A stretch of 64,000 nt of DNA from Trileptium ribeirensis. Lineage: Eukaryota > Nematoda > Enoplea > Enoplida > Thoracostomopsidae. The first letter of the stretch is position 1. Each line of letters starts with the position of its first letter. Position numbers and translations under genes: made by a program. A model generated the notes under the pieces. It was not told the origin of the DNA. It made no database searches and worked only from the letters and a program-made list of their open reading frames with translations. Shown here one piece after another: positions 50,201 to 58,735 of the stretch. The DNA lies in the NCBI GenBank assembly GCA_030248225.1, contig JASANE010028830.1, positions 1 to 64,000 of the forward strand, written 5' to 3'.

Positions 50201-50887
50201 CAACGAAAAAGCAGGTTCACAACTTTCGATTGTCGGCAAATTATACGGCACCTACTTTTGCAAAGCAGATGAATCGGGTGAAACATGGCTCAACCACGTA
50301 ACCACAACACATTTTCAAAAAATGCTGATGCAAATGTATAGGTATGTATAAACGTACGTGCATATGTGACAGCAATCAATCAGCCACATGTATATATATT
50401 GCGCAAGGTGATTATTATAGTAGATTCCAATACATAAGCGTGCAACGTTAGTTGGTTAGAAGGCCAGATGGTTTATGGAAGAGGGGCCCACGACTAGGCT
50501 TAGTATAAGCCGTAAGAATCACATCCTAGGCTAAAGTCAGCATCGCTTAGTGTATCGATAGTAGATACTAACCTACATTACTGTTACCCGCAGCATGTCT
50601 TACTGCAGACAGGTTAAGTATAAAAAAGGTACCAATATTACATGCGTAATTGTGAGAAATTTGCAGTAACCTTTACTTACTTTGAAATAAAATTCGTTCA
50701 CTAACGGTTCCCAAAACGCATCCGGATCTGACAGTGACTGTGCGTGTTTCTCCCGATAATCGTCCATCGATTTAATATGCGCGGTTGCAGCAATCGCCTC
50801 GGGTGCAGGATAGACGGCTGCATCATCGTCGGTATCAAGAAAGAAATTAGCCTTAGTCATGGACCAAGTCTTCACTTTGCCTACAAC
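17078..50887 (-). CDS. ACSS2: Acetyl-CoA synthetase (AMP-forming), 17-exon gene
   Basis: The enzyme makes acetyl-CoA from acetate, ATP and CoA through an acetyl-AMP intermediate; animal ACSS2 is cytosolic and nuclear. Coding exons join in frame: 50860..50681, 45095..44938, 42708..42617, 40853..40750, 39367..39295, 38235..38160 (or an alternative copy), 36817..36697, 34227..34112, 31088..30896, 29840..29707, 27017..26885, 25158..25102, 22817..22737, 20751..20643, 20035..19836, 18027..17982, 17298..17078. They sum to 2094 nt, about 697 residues plus stop, against 701 in human ACSS2. Visible motifs are the ATP-binding loop [10 protein letters not shown] (split by an intron), WQTETGG (also split), [14 protein letters not shown], and the catalytic-lysine motif [13 protein letters not shown] see no organelle targeting peptide. 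Start: the ATG at 50860 is the first in the exon; in-frame codons reach back to the acceptor at 50888, so an upstream exon could extend the protein. Four of 16 donors have T at +3 (GTT). Identification is very secure; exact start and alternative exon use are inference. Confidence 0.96.
17451..17695. mobile_element. Foldback MITE, CAGTACTCGCC family
   Basis: Starts CAGTACTCGCTAGAAATCAC and ends with the inverted form (TCATTTCTGGCGAGTACGG), flanked by TA on both sides as for Tc1/mariner-type elements. The interior is dense in TTCG/CGAA words. Lies in the synthetase's last-but-one intron. Confidence 0.8.
17982..18027 (-). CDS. ACSS2: Acetyl-CoA synthetase exon 16 (46-nt micro-exon)
   Basis: Very short exon, acceptor ATATTTAAG, donor GTAAGT, phase 0 to 1. 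It encodes [15 protein letters not shown], which fits the human sequence around HTFSP..T.EL..Q and restores the frame between exons 15 and 17. Too short for ORF finding; found by phase and alignment. Confidence 0.92.
19836..20035 (-). CDS. ACSS2: Acetyl-CoA synthetase exon 15
   Basis: 200 nt, phase 1 to 0, acceptor ACATTTCTAG, donor GTAAGT. It encodes [20 protein letters not shown], then [20 protein letters not shown] and [15 protein letters not shown]. This is the A8 hinge and start of the C-terminal domain. Confidence 0.97.
20643..20751 (-). CDS. ACSS2: Acetyl-CoA synthetase exon 14
   Basis: 109 nt, phase 0 to 1, acceptor TTATTTTAG, donor GTAATT. It encodes [20 protein letters not shown], then [14 protein letters not shown], containing the A7 aspartate that contacts the ribose hydroxyls. 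Confidence 0.96.
20913..21126. mobile_element. Inverted-repeat MITE (GGCCATGTTCA termini)
   Basis: Left GGCCATGTTCATATTTTGCC is the inverse of the right end GGACGCAATGTGAACACGGTC with a few changes. The interior repeats GATCCGATCCGA-type words. In the synthetase intron downstream of exon 13. Confidence 0.6.
21296..21880. repeat. Degenerate CA-rich simple repeat
   Basis: About 580 bases built from ACACATACA/ACACACAC/GAGACA words, continuing at 22230-22440. The Cys/Val-rich minus-strand open frames here are only the translated TGTGTG repeat. Confidence 0.85.
22060..22220. repeat. GGCTCG-rich repeat, related to one near 58.2 kb
   Basis: GGCTCGAAGCTCGGCTCGGCG and TCTAGAGACCTAGATTCTCG, as blocks, resemble 58170-58310 (GGCGGCTCGGCTCGACTC, GAGTCTAAATTCTCAAGTC). 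Confidence 0.5.
22737..22817 (-). CDS. ACSS2: Acetyl-CoA synthetase exon 13
   Basis: 81 nt, phase 0 to 0, acceptor CACATTTAG, donor GTAAAT. It encodes [20 protein letters not shown] then GPGEGYL, as in the family (FFG..PAIL...G....G...GYL). Confidence 0.95.
25102..25158 (-). CDS. ACSS2: Acetyl-CoA synthetase exon 12
   Basis: Short 57-nt exon, phase 0 to 0, acceptor GGTTTTTAG, donor GTAAGT. It encodes [19 protein letters not shown], completing the WQTETGG motif. Confidence 0.95.
25208..25379. mobile_element. Foldback MITE, CAGTACTCGCC family (diverged)
   Basis: CAGTACTTAAAGAATTG at the left, GACAATCATTTTTGACGATC at the right, and TTCGA-rich interior. It lies just upstream of synthetase exon 12 in transcription order. 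Confidence 0.5.
26885..27017 (-). CDS. ACSS2: Acetyl-CoA synthetase exon 11
   Basis: Acceptor GATATTGCAG, donor GTTCGT (T at +3), phase 2 to 0, 133 nt. It encodes [20 protein letters not shown], then [10 protein letters not shown], the A4-A5 motif region that binds adenine and the acyl group. Confidence 0.97.
27240..28850. repeat. Diverged direct repeats interrupted by an insertion
   Basis: Units of about 200 bases share CTAGATAACAAAACCAT, AAACCCATTAAAA and CCTATATATAG blocks (27330-27760 and 28520-28830). The gap between (about 27770-28510) holds its own two-copy repeat: AAAAATATTTACCACACAAT at 27835 and a related copy near 28007. All within one synthetase intron. Confidence 0.55.
29707..29840 (-). 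CDS. ACSS2: Acetyl-CoA synthetase exon 10
   Basis: Acceptor CTGTTTCAG, donor GTAGGT, phase 0 to 2, 134 nt. It encodes [20 protein letters not shown], then [28 protein letters not shown] is a family signature. An in-frame TAG just after the donor confirms the exon end. Confidence 0.97.
30896..31088 (-). CDS. ACSS2: Acetyl-CoA synthetase exon 9 (ATP-binding loop)
   Basis: Acceptor TATTGCACAG, donor GTAGGT, phase 2 to 0, 193 nt. It encodes [20 protein letters not shown], then [20 protein letters not shown] and [20 protein letters not shown]. It contains the A3 phosphate loop and the acetate-pocket tryptophan in GWITGH. Confidence 0.97.
31206..31430. mobile_element. Foldback MITE, CAGTACTCGCC family
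   Basis: Right end GACAGTCGTTTACGGCGAG TACTG followed by TA; diverged left end with GTTCGCTTG interior. In the intron upstream of synthetase exon 9. Confidence 0.6.
31962..32129. mobile_element. Foldback MITE, CAGTACTCGCC family
   Basis: Starts CAGTACCCGTCAAATATAAG after TA, interior CGACTCGCTCG, ends near GCGACAGTGATTTCTG. Confidence 0.65.
33510..33910. repeat. G/C-run repeat, related to one at 18.43-18.86 kb
   Basis: Blocks such as TTTTGCCAGGGGGCATGAACC and GAACCGGGGGGC recur inverted at 18430-18860 (GGCGCCCCCCGGTTCATGC). Open frames here are compositional. Confidence 0.5.
34112..34227 (-). CDS. ACSS2: Acetyl-CoA synthetase exon 8
   Basis: Acceptor ACATTTAG, donor GTATAA, phase 0 to 2, 116 nt. 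It encodes [16 protein letters not shown], then [16 protein letters not shown] and the first two bases of the serine in the ATP-binding loop. The family reads WW.DL... and NAEDPLFILYTSGSTG. Confidence 0.95.
35012..35465. mobile_element. Nested transposon, CAGGGTCCCCGC termini
   Basis: Ends CAGGGTCCCCGCGGAATCTC and (inverted) CAGGGTCCCCGCTCGACA. TAATTT flanks both sides (35006-35011, 35466-35471), and removing the element restores the uninterrupted TCTAATTTTGAGACGAGG seen at 34645. The interior is rich in TTTTCCCTG words. Termini are hAT-like, although only six duplicated bases are clear. Confidence 0.85.
35651..35692. repeat. 13-bp hairpin
   Basis: CAGGGGTAAAATG pairs with CATTTTACCCCTG around a 14-base loop, near the end of the dispersed element. 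Confidence 0.6.
36697..36817 (-). CDS. ACSS2: Acetyl-CoA synthetase exon 7
   Basis: Acceptor TTTTTCAG, donor GTTAGT (T at +3), phase 2 to 0, 121 nt. It encodes [13 protein letters not shown], then a low-complexity Ser/Pro/Asp linker and KRPCLDLK. The linker matches the variable insert of animal ACSS2 in place and length. An in-frame TAG lies just past the chosen donor, supporting splicing here. Confidence 0.88.
37702..37782 (-). pseudogene. Dead copy A of synthetase exon 6
   Basis: The last copy of the array in transcription order. The acceptor AG has become AA, the donor region reads ATGTGC instead of AGGTAC, and a small insertion after AGGATA breaks the frame. It shows what an unselected copy looks like, in contrast to copies B-D. 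Confidence 0.85.
37858..37933 (-). CDS. ACSS2: Acetyl-CoA synthetase exon 6, copy B (alternative exon, RG lost)
   Basis: 76 nt, open, with AG acceptor (AAGATGTAG) and GTACGA donor. The conserved RG has become QC (WQCIK), and other positions drift ([10 protein letters not shown]). If spliced in, the enzyme would lose the arginine expected near the CoA phosphate. Whether it is used cannot be told from the sequence. Confidence 0.4.
38009..38084 (-). CDS. ACSS2: Acetyl-CoA synthetase exon 6, copy C (alternative exon)
   Basis: Same length (76 nt), phases and donor type (GTACGG) as copy D. It is open and encodes [20 protein letters not shown] then KICSE, keeping RGxK. The acceptor ends in GTGTAG but its tract is purine-rich (GGTAGAAGGG), so splicing is likely weak. 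Inclusion together with copy D gives a frameshift and TGA inside this copy. It could be a mutually exclusive exon or a decaying duplicate. Confidence 0.5.
38160..38235 (-). CDS. ACSS2: Acetyl-CoA synthetase exon 6, copy D (likely main copy)
   Basis: Acceptor TTTGTCTTTGTTGTAG is the best of the array; the donor is GTACGA; 76 nt, phase 1 to 2, fitting exon 5 and exon 7 exactly. It encodes [20 protein letters not shown] then KICSE. RGPK aligns with RGGR of bacterial Acs, whose two arginines lie near the CoA 3'-phosphate in published structures. Omitting the exon shifts exon 7 into a stop, so one copy is obligatory. Confidence 0.92.
39295..39367 (-). CDS. ACSS2: Acetyl-CoA synthetase exon 5
   Basis: Acceptor CATTTCAG, donor GTATGT, phase 0 to 1, 73 nt. 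It encodes [20 protein letters not shown] followed by IVTS, continuing directly from exon 4 (family form FAGFS...L..RI.D). Its last base must pair with one copy of the tandem exon 6 array. Confidence 0.94.
39893..40108. mobile_element. Foldback MITE, CAGTACTCGCC family (best copy)
   Basis: Left CTGTACTCGCCAAAAAATGACTGTCGC, as read in blocks, and right GCGACAGTCATTTTTGTTGCG are inverted; TA lies at 39891-39892 and 40109-40110. The interior is rich in GACTCGCTCG words. Confidence 0.8.
40750..40853 (-). CDS. ACSS2: Acetyl-CoA synthetase exon 4
   Basis: Acceptor TTACTTCAG, donor GTTAGA (T at +3), phase 1 to 0, 104 nt. It encodes [12 protein letters not shown] and [14 protein letters not shown], the start of the AMP-binding domain. 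Confidence 0.95.
42176..42490. repeat. Dispersed repeat with poly-C tract, copy 1
   Basis: About 315 bases similar to 45173-45495: CATGTTCGTCCCCCCACTCGGC, AAACATTAATTA, AATACATKCAA and a long C run (14 C near 42391), then GGACAGGCCAGAT. Lies beside synthetase exon 3. Confidence 0.75.
42617..42708 (-). CDS. ACSS2: Acetyl-CoA synthetase exon 3
   Basis: Acceptor TATTTCAG, donor GTTTGA (weak, T at +3), phase 2 to 1, 92 nt. It encodes EGN followed by [19 protein letters not shown], the segment joining the N-terminal part to the first AMP-binding strand. It sits beside a poly-C-rich dispersed repeat. Confidence 0.93.
44323..44850. mobile_element. Foldback MITE interrupted by another inverted-repeat element
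   Basis: CAGCACCAGCCAAAACTGGC at the left and TTAGTCATTTCTGGTGAG at the right belong to the CAGTACTCGCC family. The middle (about 44414-44632) is a separate piece with its own termini AGGGTCATTTCACG and, inverted, AGGCCATTTCACG: a nested insertion. Confidence 0.55.
44938..45095 (-). CDS. ACSS2: Acetyl-CoA synthetase exon 2
   Basis: Acceptor CTACTTCAG, donor GTAAGA, phase 0 to 2, 158 nt. It encodes [20 protein letters not shown], then [12 protein letters not shown] and GDKVAFYW, matching the conserved N-terminal region of AMP-forming acetyl-CoA synthetases almost residue for residue. Confidence 0.95.
45173..45495. repeat. Dispersed repeat with poly-C tract, copy 2
   Basis: Same order of blocks as 42176-42490, with another C run near 45455. 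Lies just upstream of synthetase exon 2 in transcription order. Confidence 0.75.
45636..45875. mobile_element. Foldback MITE, CAGTACTCGCC family
   Basis: The right end AATTTCTAGCGAATACTG is followed by TA; the left arm contains AGCTGTCGC; the interior consists of CGAACAAAC/ATCGAAC words. Confidence 0.65.
46386..47554. mobile_element. Non-autonomous hAT transposon, 1169 bp, perfect 8-bp target duplication
   Basis: Termini CATGGAATAACCGGAA and (inverted) CAGGGAGTAACCGGAA, with subterminal runs of CCGGAACCGGAAC. CTGCATGC flanks both ends exactly (46378-46385 and 47555-47562). Open frames inside are short and contain no hAT transposase. A second, inverted copy begins at 63508. Confidence 0.95.
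49441..49751. repeat. Two-copy direct tandem repeat, 167-bp period
   Basis: GGTAAACACCCAAYGGTA starts at 49441 and 49608; GGACGATAGTTC / GGATGATTGTTC and TTAGCTCTCCGRGTCGA follow in the same order. In synthetase intron 1. Confidence 0.8.
49984..50091. mobile_element. Short foldback MITE, CAGTACTCGCC family
   Basis: CAGCACCAGTCAGGAATGACC at the left, as separate blocks, and ATGTTTCTGGCATGTACT at the right, inverted. In synthetase intron 1. Confidence 0.45.
50681..50887 (-). CDS. ACSS2: Acetyl-CoA synthetase exon 1 (first coding exon)
   Basis: Acceptor TTTTTCAG ends at 50888 and donor GTAAGT starts at 50680, phase 0. From the ATG at 50860 it encodes an acidic start, then YPAPEAI, a helix with [10 protein letters not shown], and [12 protein letters not shown], which aligns to the ACSS2 N-terminal ACAS domain. 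There is no in-frame ATG between the acceptor and 50860, so the 5' UTR is probably joined from an upstream exon or a trans-spliced leader. Confidence 0.9.
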
Positions 50888-53800
50888 CTGAAAAATAACC
50901 TATAACAATTACATACGATTGTCCGACTGCGTAAACAATAAATAATATGCGGTGGTTATTTAGGTTGATTTCCTTGGAGATCAGTTTTGCATTGACATCC
51001 TATAACTCGACTGAACCAAGATAATCTAGAGAGCAACTAACATTTTAGCGTTAAAAAGTTACATTTACAAACTATTTGAATACAAATTGGTGTTGCGTGC
51101 TAAAAAGTCAAGCACATATATGTTGACAACCACACTACCAACAGATTTCGACAAGAAATATTAGCGGAGTTACATCGCTTCAACAGTTCAAAATGTCAAT
51201 TAACCGTGGCTGACATTAGCATTAACACTTGGGTGCATAAGATTACATAACACTAACAGCGATCTTCGCGAAGCTATGTGTTAACAGAGTGCGAGGTACA
51301 TTTGCGCACGCGCGTTGTTATTCGCTAGCTTCTCAAGGTTCCTTAAGATACAGAGCAACAGCTCCTACAATGTTGTGTGGAATATATATACGCATTAATG
51401 TATGCATGAAAGATTAAATGAACTAGTTAATACTGTTATGGATGAAAAAATTGAGAAAACAAAATTTTAGAGGCAGACTTTCTGGCAGTGTTTGATGTAG
51501 CCTAGGTGTGGTACAGCGGGTTTAAAAGCTATTCGCCCGTAGCTTAACCCGAGAAAAACCCTGGAGTGTTGGAGATTTTAATAACGGAATTTTTATAGTG
51601 GTATATAGCAGTAGAAAAGCAATTATCAGTTGATAATATAAGCGAAACATCGAATTAACAAAAATATTACAAAATATCAATTTTTATTGAGCGTGAAAAA
51701 CGTTCGGAATCAGGGGTGCCGTATTTTTCCAGTAGGCATAAAATGGGAAGGCACACTAAGGTTCAACCGTGGTATTCGAAATAAAAAAATTACAGAAATT
51801 CACTAAGGACAAACGTGAAATGGTTTATAAATCGCCTCACAAACGTTGTGAACACGTCTCTATTGACGTTAAGTGCATTTTTATTTTTGCGTGATTATTG
51901 GAAATGCGATGTGTAAATGTGTACTATTATGCGAACTATGATATGATAACAAAAAATCGTCAGTACAACTTGAAACATAGTGTAGAACAAAATTTTGGGA
52001 GAAACATCCAGTTCCGTCACGGGAACCAATCAATGACAGGGCATCCCAGTTCCTTCCAATCTGGAAAAGCCAGTAGTGAACGCGTTTAGCACATAGGTTT
52101 TTTTAGATAAATTAAGCCTATAATTGCATTTCTCAGTTCATCTTTGAAGCAGCAGGAGGCTAACAAATTTTCATATTCATTGAGCCACAAAAATAGTAGG
52201 TACCTAGAATTTTGCATTGTTACAAATTAGATAGCTACAGCATACATCAACTCGGCTATCGGCACTGTGTGGAAGGCAAAAGATTAAAACACACGGTGGA
52301 AGAGTGTTATGCTATGCTATTTTAGTAATTGCTGAATGAAAGCTGTAACAAATAAGTGGAAACAAAGTCAAGCAAAACAATATAGTCATGCCTGCATTAT
52401 GAAAATTGACAAAACGATTACGGAGCTCAGGCATTTCAATGCATAACAATTGTAAGAAGACGTGACAGCTTTCGGCAGACACATCGCAGTCCCGACTCCT
52501 GTCACCGGGTCAAATTCGAGTTTATCGACAAAATCAAAATGTCGCATATGATGTTTTATCTGCGTGCATTACAAAATTTTGCATAACCCCAGCCTAAGCT
52601 TTAGTGGACCTAGCTGTGATCAATGACAATGCTCGTGTAATCCGTATGTTATAAGTATAAGAACAGCGCAAAATATATTGGAACGCGAACATATATTTTA
52701 TTTTTAACTTCTCTTACTGCTTTCTTTCCAGAAATTTTTTGATGCACATACAGAATATGCATTTTGAGAAACTGCAGTCGGCTTGAGACAGGTGTACGAG
52801 GTTTCGATTTGCATCGGGTCGGGTCAAAAAGTTTGGGCCAGCTGCGGTCTCTGTTTCGGCTAACTCTAAAGCTCTTCTTCACATTGTTTATGTCCAGTCT
52901 CCAAGAGAACATTCGAACAGAGTGCAACAATAAGTCCCATATGAAACAGTATTGGGTTTAGTTATTCCAATGAACTGCTGTGAGTATCGCGAATAGAACC
53001 ACGTAAGCCAAGTATACGTCAGCGCATAATATGCATTGTTGTACACAAATTATTTTTGCATAAAATGGTGCTTTAAACTGCATAAAATAGCCGAAAAGAT
53101 TTGTTTCATCCTGACTCAATTGGTTTTTATGAATTGGTCCAACAAATTATAGCACAGACATTTGTCTACACAATAAGCGCCACAATTGACCACTTCTGCA
53201 CATTAAGTGCTAGTTTCCAGTGTCTGCATGCCTCCGTTGTTTGCTTGCTAATTAAACGCCTTCGTCAAATGTATATACAGTCTATATTTGAGACGGAGTA
53301 AAGGAGTTTATACGCTCAACATCTTGATCACAACATTGTTCCTATATTAGAGCTTAATTACACAATAAATACACAAAAAATTGTACTAGTTTCTAATGAA
53401 GCACCGATAAAATATAAAAAATTTATTCCATTACTGAAGTGTATTTTATACATTGTAAGCCATCTAGTTTACAACCTGAGCACCATTCCGCCAAACATAA
53501 ATTGAGGATCAAGGACGCTCTTGAAAGGGATAGCCTAAATGTGTGTTCACGCATCAAATTTTTTGCTCAAATTTTGTTTGATCAAAATCTGAAAGTATGT
53601 TTGTATTTTTGGTGAATTTAGACTCTGTGAACACTGTCAAAACTTTTGTAGCATAATGCTTGAGCCAATAAGTAACAAGGAATAGAATTTGAATAAATTT
53701 TGAGCTAAAACTTTGAGGTAATATTATGTGAAAAAGCACCTTTAGGTCATATCTCCTAATACTGAGGTGAACACGAAGCATAGCATAGACTGTATATATG

Positions 53801-54415
53801 TTGTAGGCATTCTTGATGGTCTCGTCTAACAAACCGGGAACGCTACGGGAAGACCTTTCTTCAAATGGCTATAACTATAAAATTCTACAACATAATTTAC
53901 GCTAAATGACAACACAATGCTTCCGTTGAGGAACAACTACAACAGCCGTAGAATGTATTTTTAGATACGAAACGATAAGACTGGAAACATTTAGCAGCAA
54001 AAATCATCACGAACAATATTTGGACTAATAAAGATGGTTCAGGCGTAATTGAGAGTTTATCGCTCGTAAAATGATTGGACCCTATTTAAGCTAAAAATTG
54101 ATTGACTGCATTCTTGAAATATTGATAAGAATGTACATAATGGTGAGACTGTCGGTGTGACCATTATTCCACTCAGCAGTAGGTACTGCATCACACAATT
54201 ACATAGTATACCGTTCAGCTCATCCGGCTGACACAAGGACCAATTTCCCGACTGAATGTGTTTCTGGTGTCCCAATTTACCGACTGAATGCGTTTGATCG
54301 ATCAATATAGTTAGTCCAACTTTTATGCAAATTATACCGAAAACTACAGTGCAACATTCAGCTACATATGTCCGTCAAGACGTCGGAGTTTAGGGTAGTC
54401 CACACAGAACGCGCC

Positions 54416-54667
54416 GCACTCAAAATAATTCCCATGACATTTAAAATACGTTTCGTTGAATTTTGCACCACCAGATATACTTTTAAAATCCAAAGAATGT
54501 TCCTTGAAATTTCAAAAAATTATCTTTGAAAGTTCAGAAATATGTAATTCCTTAAAAGATAATTCTATGAAATTTCAAGGAATATTCTTTTAATTTTAAA
54601 AGAATATCTCGTGGTGCAAAATTCAAAGAATCTTCTTTTAAAGTTCATGGAATATTATTTTCAGTGC
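54416..54667. mobile_element. Full-length palindromic (foldback) MITE
   Basis: Almost the whole 252 bases fold back on themselves: GCACTCAAAATAATTCCCAT at the left matches the inverted right end, and TTGAATTTTGCACCACSAGAT recurs inverted inside. The interior repeats CCTTGAAATTTCA words. Confidence 0.8.
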
Positions 54668-56399
54668 ACCATTGCGACAAACGTCTGGCAACGATAGTAG
54701 CAAGACGGTACAATTCATACACAATGCATCCCCTGCCACCAACCGATATGGTATATATACTTATTAGTTATCAGGAAGAAAGATCGCCTTGACTTTCTCT
54801 ATTAAGCGCTACAGCGGCTATAGAAATTATTAAACAAACGCCACAGACTATTTCTTAAAACACCACTTTTAGGTACATATATAATGAAAAGGTATACCTG
54901 AAGAAAACCAAGATTTCTACTTATAACAAACATTAACAAAAATCCTAGACCTACGACTACAAAGTGGAGAAACGAGCAGTGCCTGGAGAAGTATCGTCAT
55001 AGTTTGTCGGCTTACTTGGTTGGCCACAATGATACTATTTTATCTCTGAAGTCTAAAGTAGTAACCTGTGGTTGACGAAAACAGACTGAGTGTGATTATT
55101 CTGTGATCGGTATATATTTTGATGAGTTTCCTGAGATTCTTTAATAGTACATAATTATGGACATTGAGGCGATTTTAAGGTCACATCAAAGCTTTTCTTC
55201 CCCCAAAGACAAAAAAAGATGAAACCTTTCAAAATTTAAAAAAAATCACTGCCTTCAGGAAAATTATTGTAAAACTGATTTTTTTACACTACAGACACCA
55301 AGCGCTTGCCGTAATACATGCATATCACGTAAATGCGATTCTATCATAATCAAGAACTTAGAAAAATAGACCCACTATAGCCATCGACGTACAGCTAAAT
55401 TGAAAAATAGCTTTGCAAAGTGTAGTATTAGACCTGGGTATGCCGTTATACAGGGGTAACAACATACCTAATTGTTTCAGCATTTAAATAAACCTAGTAC
55501 AATACCGTTCGCCCCTAACAAGCAAGAACCTCGCTTAGCTTTTTAAAATTTTCCGTTTATCTGGATATTATTAATATACGTCTTTGCCTTACTATAGCTT
55601 GAAACCGGCTGCTTTGACAACAAAAGGGTTACAAAGCAAGGCTGTATATAATATCGAAGAGGCGATTACGGCTTCCGTTCTTCATTGGATGCGTCTGAGA
55701 AGAGTTATAACTTAAAACGTTGCTAAAACTTAAATAGCAAAATCACAATTTCCTTTGGTATGGCTTGGCGGAAATTTGAACACGAAGTGATTCCAACAGC
55801 CATAACACAAAGCTAGGAGTACAATTACATTCTAAGGCATAAAAATGCGAAAACACATCAATCCAGCGATGATTAACATGACACAGAAGAACAAAAGGAA
55901 TGATTTTAAATAGCTGACCGCTATTTAGATTAATTTATTAGCTCATTTTCAATTAAAACTTCTTGGCCACTTGGTTCAAATGGAGAAAATCCAACACTAT
56001 GATACGTTGTGTTAACCCAATTTATCGTGCGATGTACGTTCGAAAGCGCTTTGCTACCCGCTTAGTTTGCGAGATTTCTTAACGAGCCAGCAATAGCTCC
56101 TTGATAAGTTTATACAATGGTGTGTGCTTATATGTAAAATGCTGTTACAGTGAAATGTTCATTTGGTCGCGGCCAAATTTTCAAAACTAAAATAAAGATG
56201 AATATATATAGTAAAAAAGTCTTTAAAACGCGTTTTTTGGTTCGCCCCAAAGGAAATCCATTTATTTTGTAGCGTAAGTATACCGTTAACATGTACAGCA
56301 CAAACAAAAAGAAAAAATAATTCGAGATAAACGGTCTTGTTGTAAAACTGAAGGGTGAAGAACACGATTTGTCCCGAACAATTAAAGTCATTGAGTCTT

Positions 56400-56635
56400 T
56401 ATAGCACTTGGAAATTTGCTGATGGCGTACAATTTATTAATACCCACAAATTTTCAAATTTGTGGCTAAATTAATTGTTGCGTTATACGATTAGCAACCA
56501 AAAATCATTAGGTGCATCGAGTGTCGCAACACCTTACTAATCTTCAAATGGGTTCTATGGGTACTATGTAGCATCCAGAAAATTTCTAGAAAATTTTTTA
56601 TCCCCTTCGTTTTAAAGTGGATGCTCTATAAAACA
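56400..56635. repeat. Dispersed repeat, related copy at 59560-59765
   Basis: Shared blocks: ATTAAKACCCACAAATTT, TTGTAGCAYCCAGAAA, CGKTTTAAAGTGRA. Two copies 3.2 kb apart in the same orientation. Confidence 0.6.
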
Positions 56636-57567
56636 GAACAATACAAGGACAAGTTACAAGCATACAACAATAGTCACAGAAGGATCAGGTGTGATTATAA
56701 CGCAACTACCAGAGTGACGACATTCACTACAATCACAATGTACAAGATTATATAGATACCTCATTCACATTGATATTGCCAAGGTTGTTTAAAAACCCTG
56801 TCATGCTCGACCTAGCAGATGCCATAGCGTACAATTACTAATTTTACATTCGGTAAACTGTACTTAACTAATAAATATCGACGATCGCTAATACTTAGTC
56901 TAATTCTTTTACAATAATTATAACGTGAAGTAACTGTAAATAACTATATAAATAAAAGGAAAATTCCGTATTAAGTATATATATCATGTACAACGTAGGA
57001 AACTTTGAATTTTTACAATTTCTTTACATTCCTTGGCTGTACCGTTTCGTGACTATTAAATATAAAATTTCGCATTCCTCATTTTTGACTATGAAAACTG
57101 TTACAACATTCATTAATAATACAAAATATACTTATACGAATACATTAGTGAATTAAATATTACTAGTTTGAAACATGTATCCAAAATAACATATAGGTAG
57201 TATTCGCTGGAGGTCAGAAAGGGCGGAATTTCCAAACTCTGGCTCGACGTTTCCAAACCATGTCCGGGTATCGACTCGCCTCTCACACACAGATCCACGG
57301 CGAAGAACAGATCTGAAAGTTCGCGAGTCCTACGACAGCAATCCAGGCTCGGCTCTTGTCTTAAGCTCCTAGTAATAAAAAGTTTTCGTTTCAAGAGAGA
57401 ACATGATATACAAATGACCTATATTCTTGCTGTTGGACCTTTTAAGAATTTATCTCTGGCTGTTCTTGCTGTTGGCTGACTATTGTACTATACATAAGCA
57501 GTCAAAATTATGTTTCAATGTTTAGAAAAGAGCTTTTAAGAGCAGACCACAGCTTTTCCAGATACAA

Positions 57568-58178
57568 TAGTAACTCTATCGAGATTGCAGAGCTTAGTGA
57601 AGCGTAGGTACAACAACGCCTTTTCCGTGCACAGCAAATCAGCTTTCGATAATATACATCGATATGCTATATATATGTGAAGGTCCGACAAGTCAGAATA
57701 ATACCAACACCGCCAATGAGTTTCCCATGCCTGAAAACCCCCAAGTGCAAGCTATCAGCCTCCCAAGACGTCGCAATATAATAAGGAATTTTGCGTCAAG
57801 GAACCATGAGGTGCCATGCGCCCGTACCCATAGAATCATGGCTCGCGGAGCAAAACCAATACCGCCAATAAATTTCCCATGCAAGAAAACCCCCAAGTGA
57901 AGCTCTTCAGCCGTCCAGGACGTCAGAACAAATCTTTTAATTTTGGGTCGAGGAATCACGACGAGGCCATACCACAAACCCCATAACTTCAGAACCGGAG
58001 CCCTGATAGAAAAACAAAAAGATGCATCGGCATTTATCATTTTACTATGAAATAAAGCCAACCAAAGAAAAAATTCGAAAGTTAAGATAAAAATAACCTT
58101 GCTTCGACACACAGACGGAATTTAAAAGTTTTCACCCTTGCAACACACAATCTCCACTACGTTACACTCCGCTCTGAC
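57568..58178. mobile_element. Dispersed element, copy 2 (uninterrupted)
   Basis: Same start (TAGTAACTCTATCGAGATTG) and end (CAACACACAATCTCCACTAC) as 34421-35896 but shorter, and it lacks the nested insertion. It therefore shows the pre-insertion state. Confidence 0.75.
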
Positions 58179-58459
58179 TAGGCTCGACACTCAAAGTCGA
58201 ATCTTATTCTCTGGCTGGGTTCAGCTCTTCAGACCTCATGGGCGGCTCGGCTCGACTCTAGAGCCGACCCAACCCGAAACGAGAGTCTAAATTCTCAAGT
58301 CTAGGGTCAAATGCAGTTGTTAAGTATTGATTAGATTTAGGATCTCTTCGAGATGCTGCAACATTAATGTACATGGTACACTTTAAACTGAAGGTATAGT
58401 ATAAAAATTGTTACCGAATAACTGAAACGGAGCGAGCGGAGTTTCCAATAACTTTACTA

Positions 58460-58735
58460 GCGGCAAAAATCGTAAGATTTTTTGTCCGTCTATGGAGTTC
58501 ATAACTCATCACCGGATGGATGAATTTTCATATTTTTTTTATTTCATCACAAATTTAATCCGTTTATGCACTTTAGTTTGATGGTAAACATTACTTGCGG
58601 CAAAAATCGTAAGATTTTTTGGCCGTCTATGGAGTTCATAACTCATCGCCGGATGGATGGATTTTCACACTTCACATTTTTTTATTTCATCACAAATTTA
58701 ATCTATTTATGCATTTTAGTTAGATGGTAAACCCT
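58460..58735. repeat. Two-copy direct tandem repeat, 137-bp period
   Basis: GCGGCAAAAATCGTAAGATT starts at 58460 and again at 58597; GGAGTTCATAACTCATCRCC and TTTATTTCATCACAAATTTA follow in both. Confidence 0.85.
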
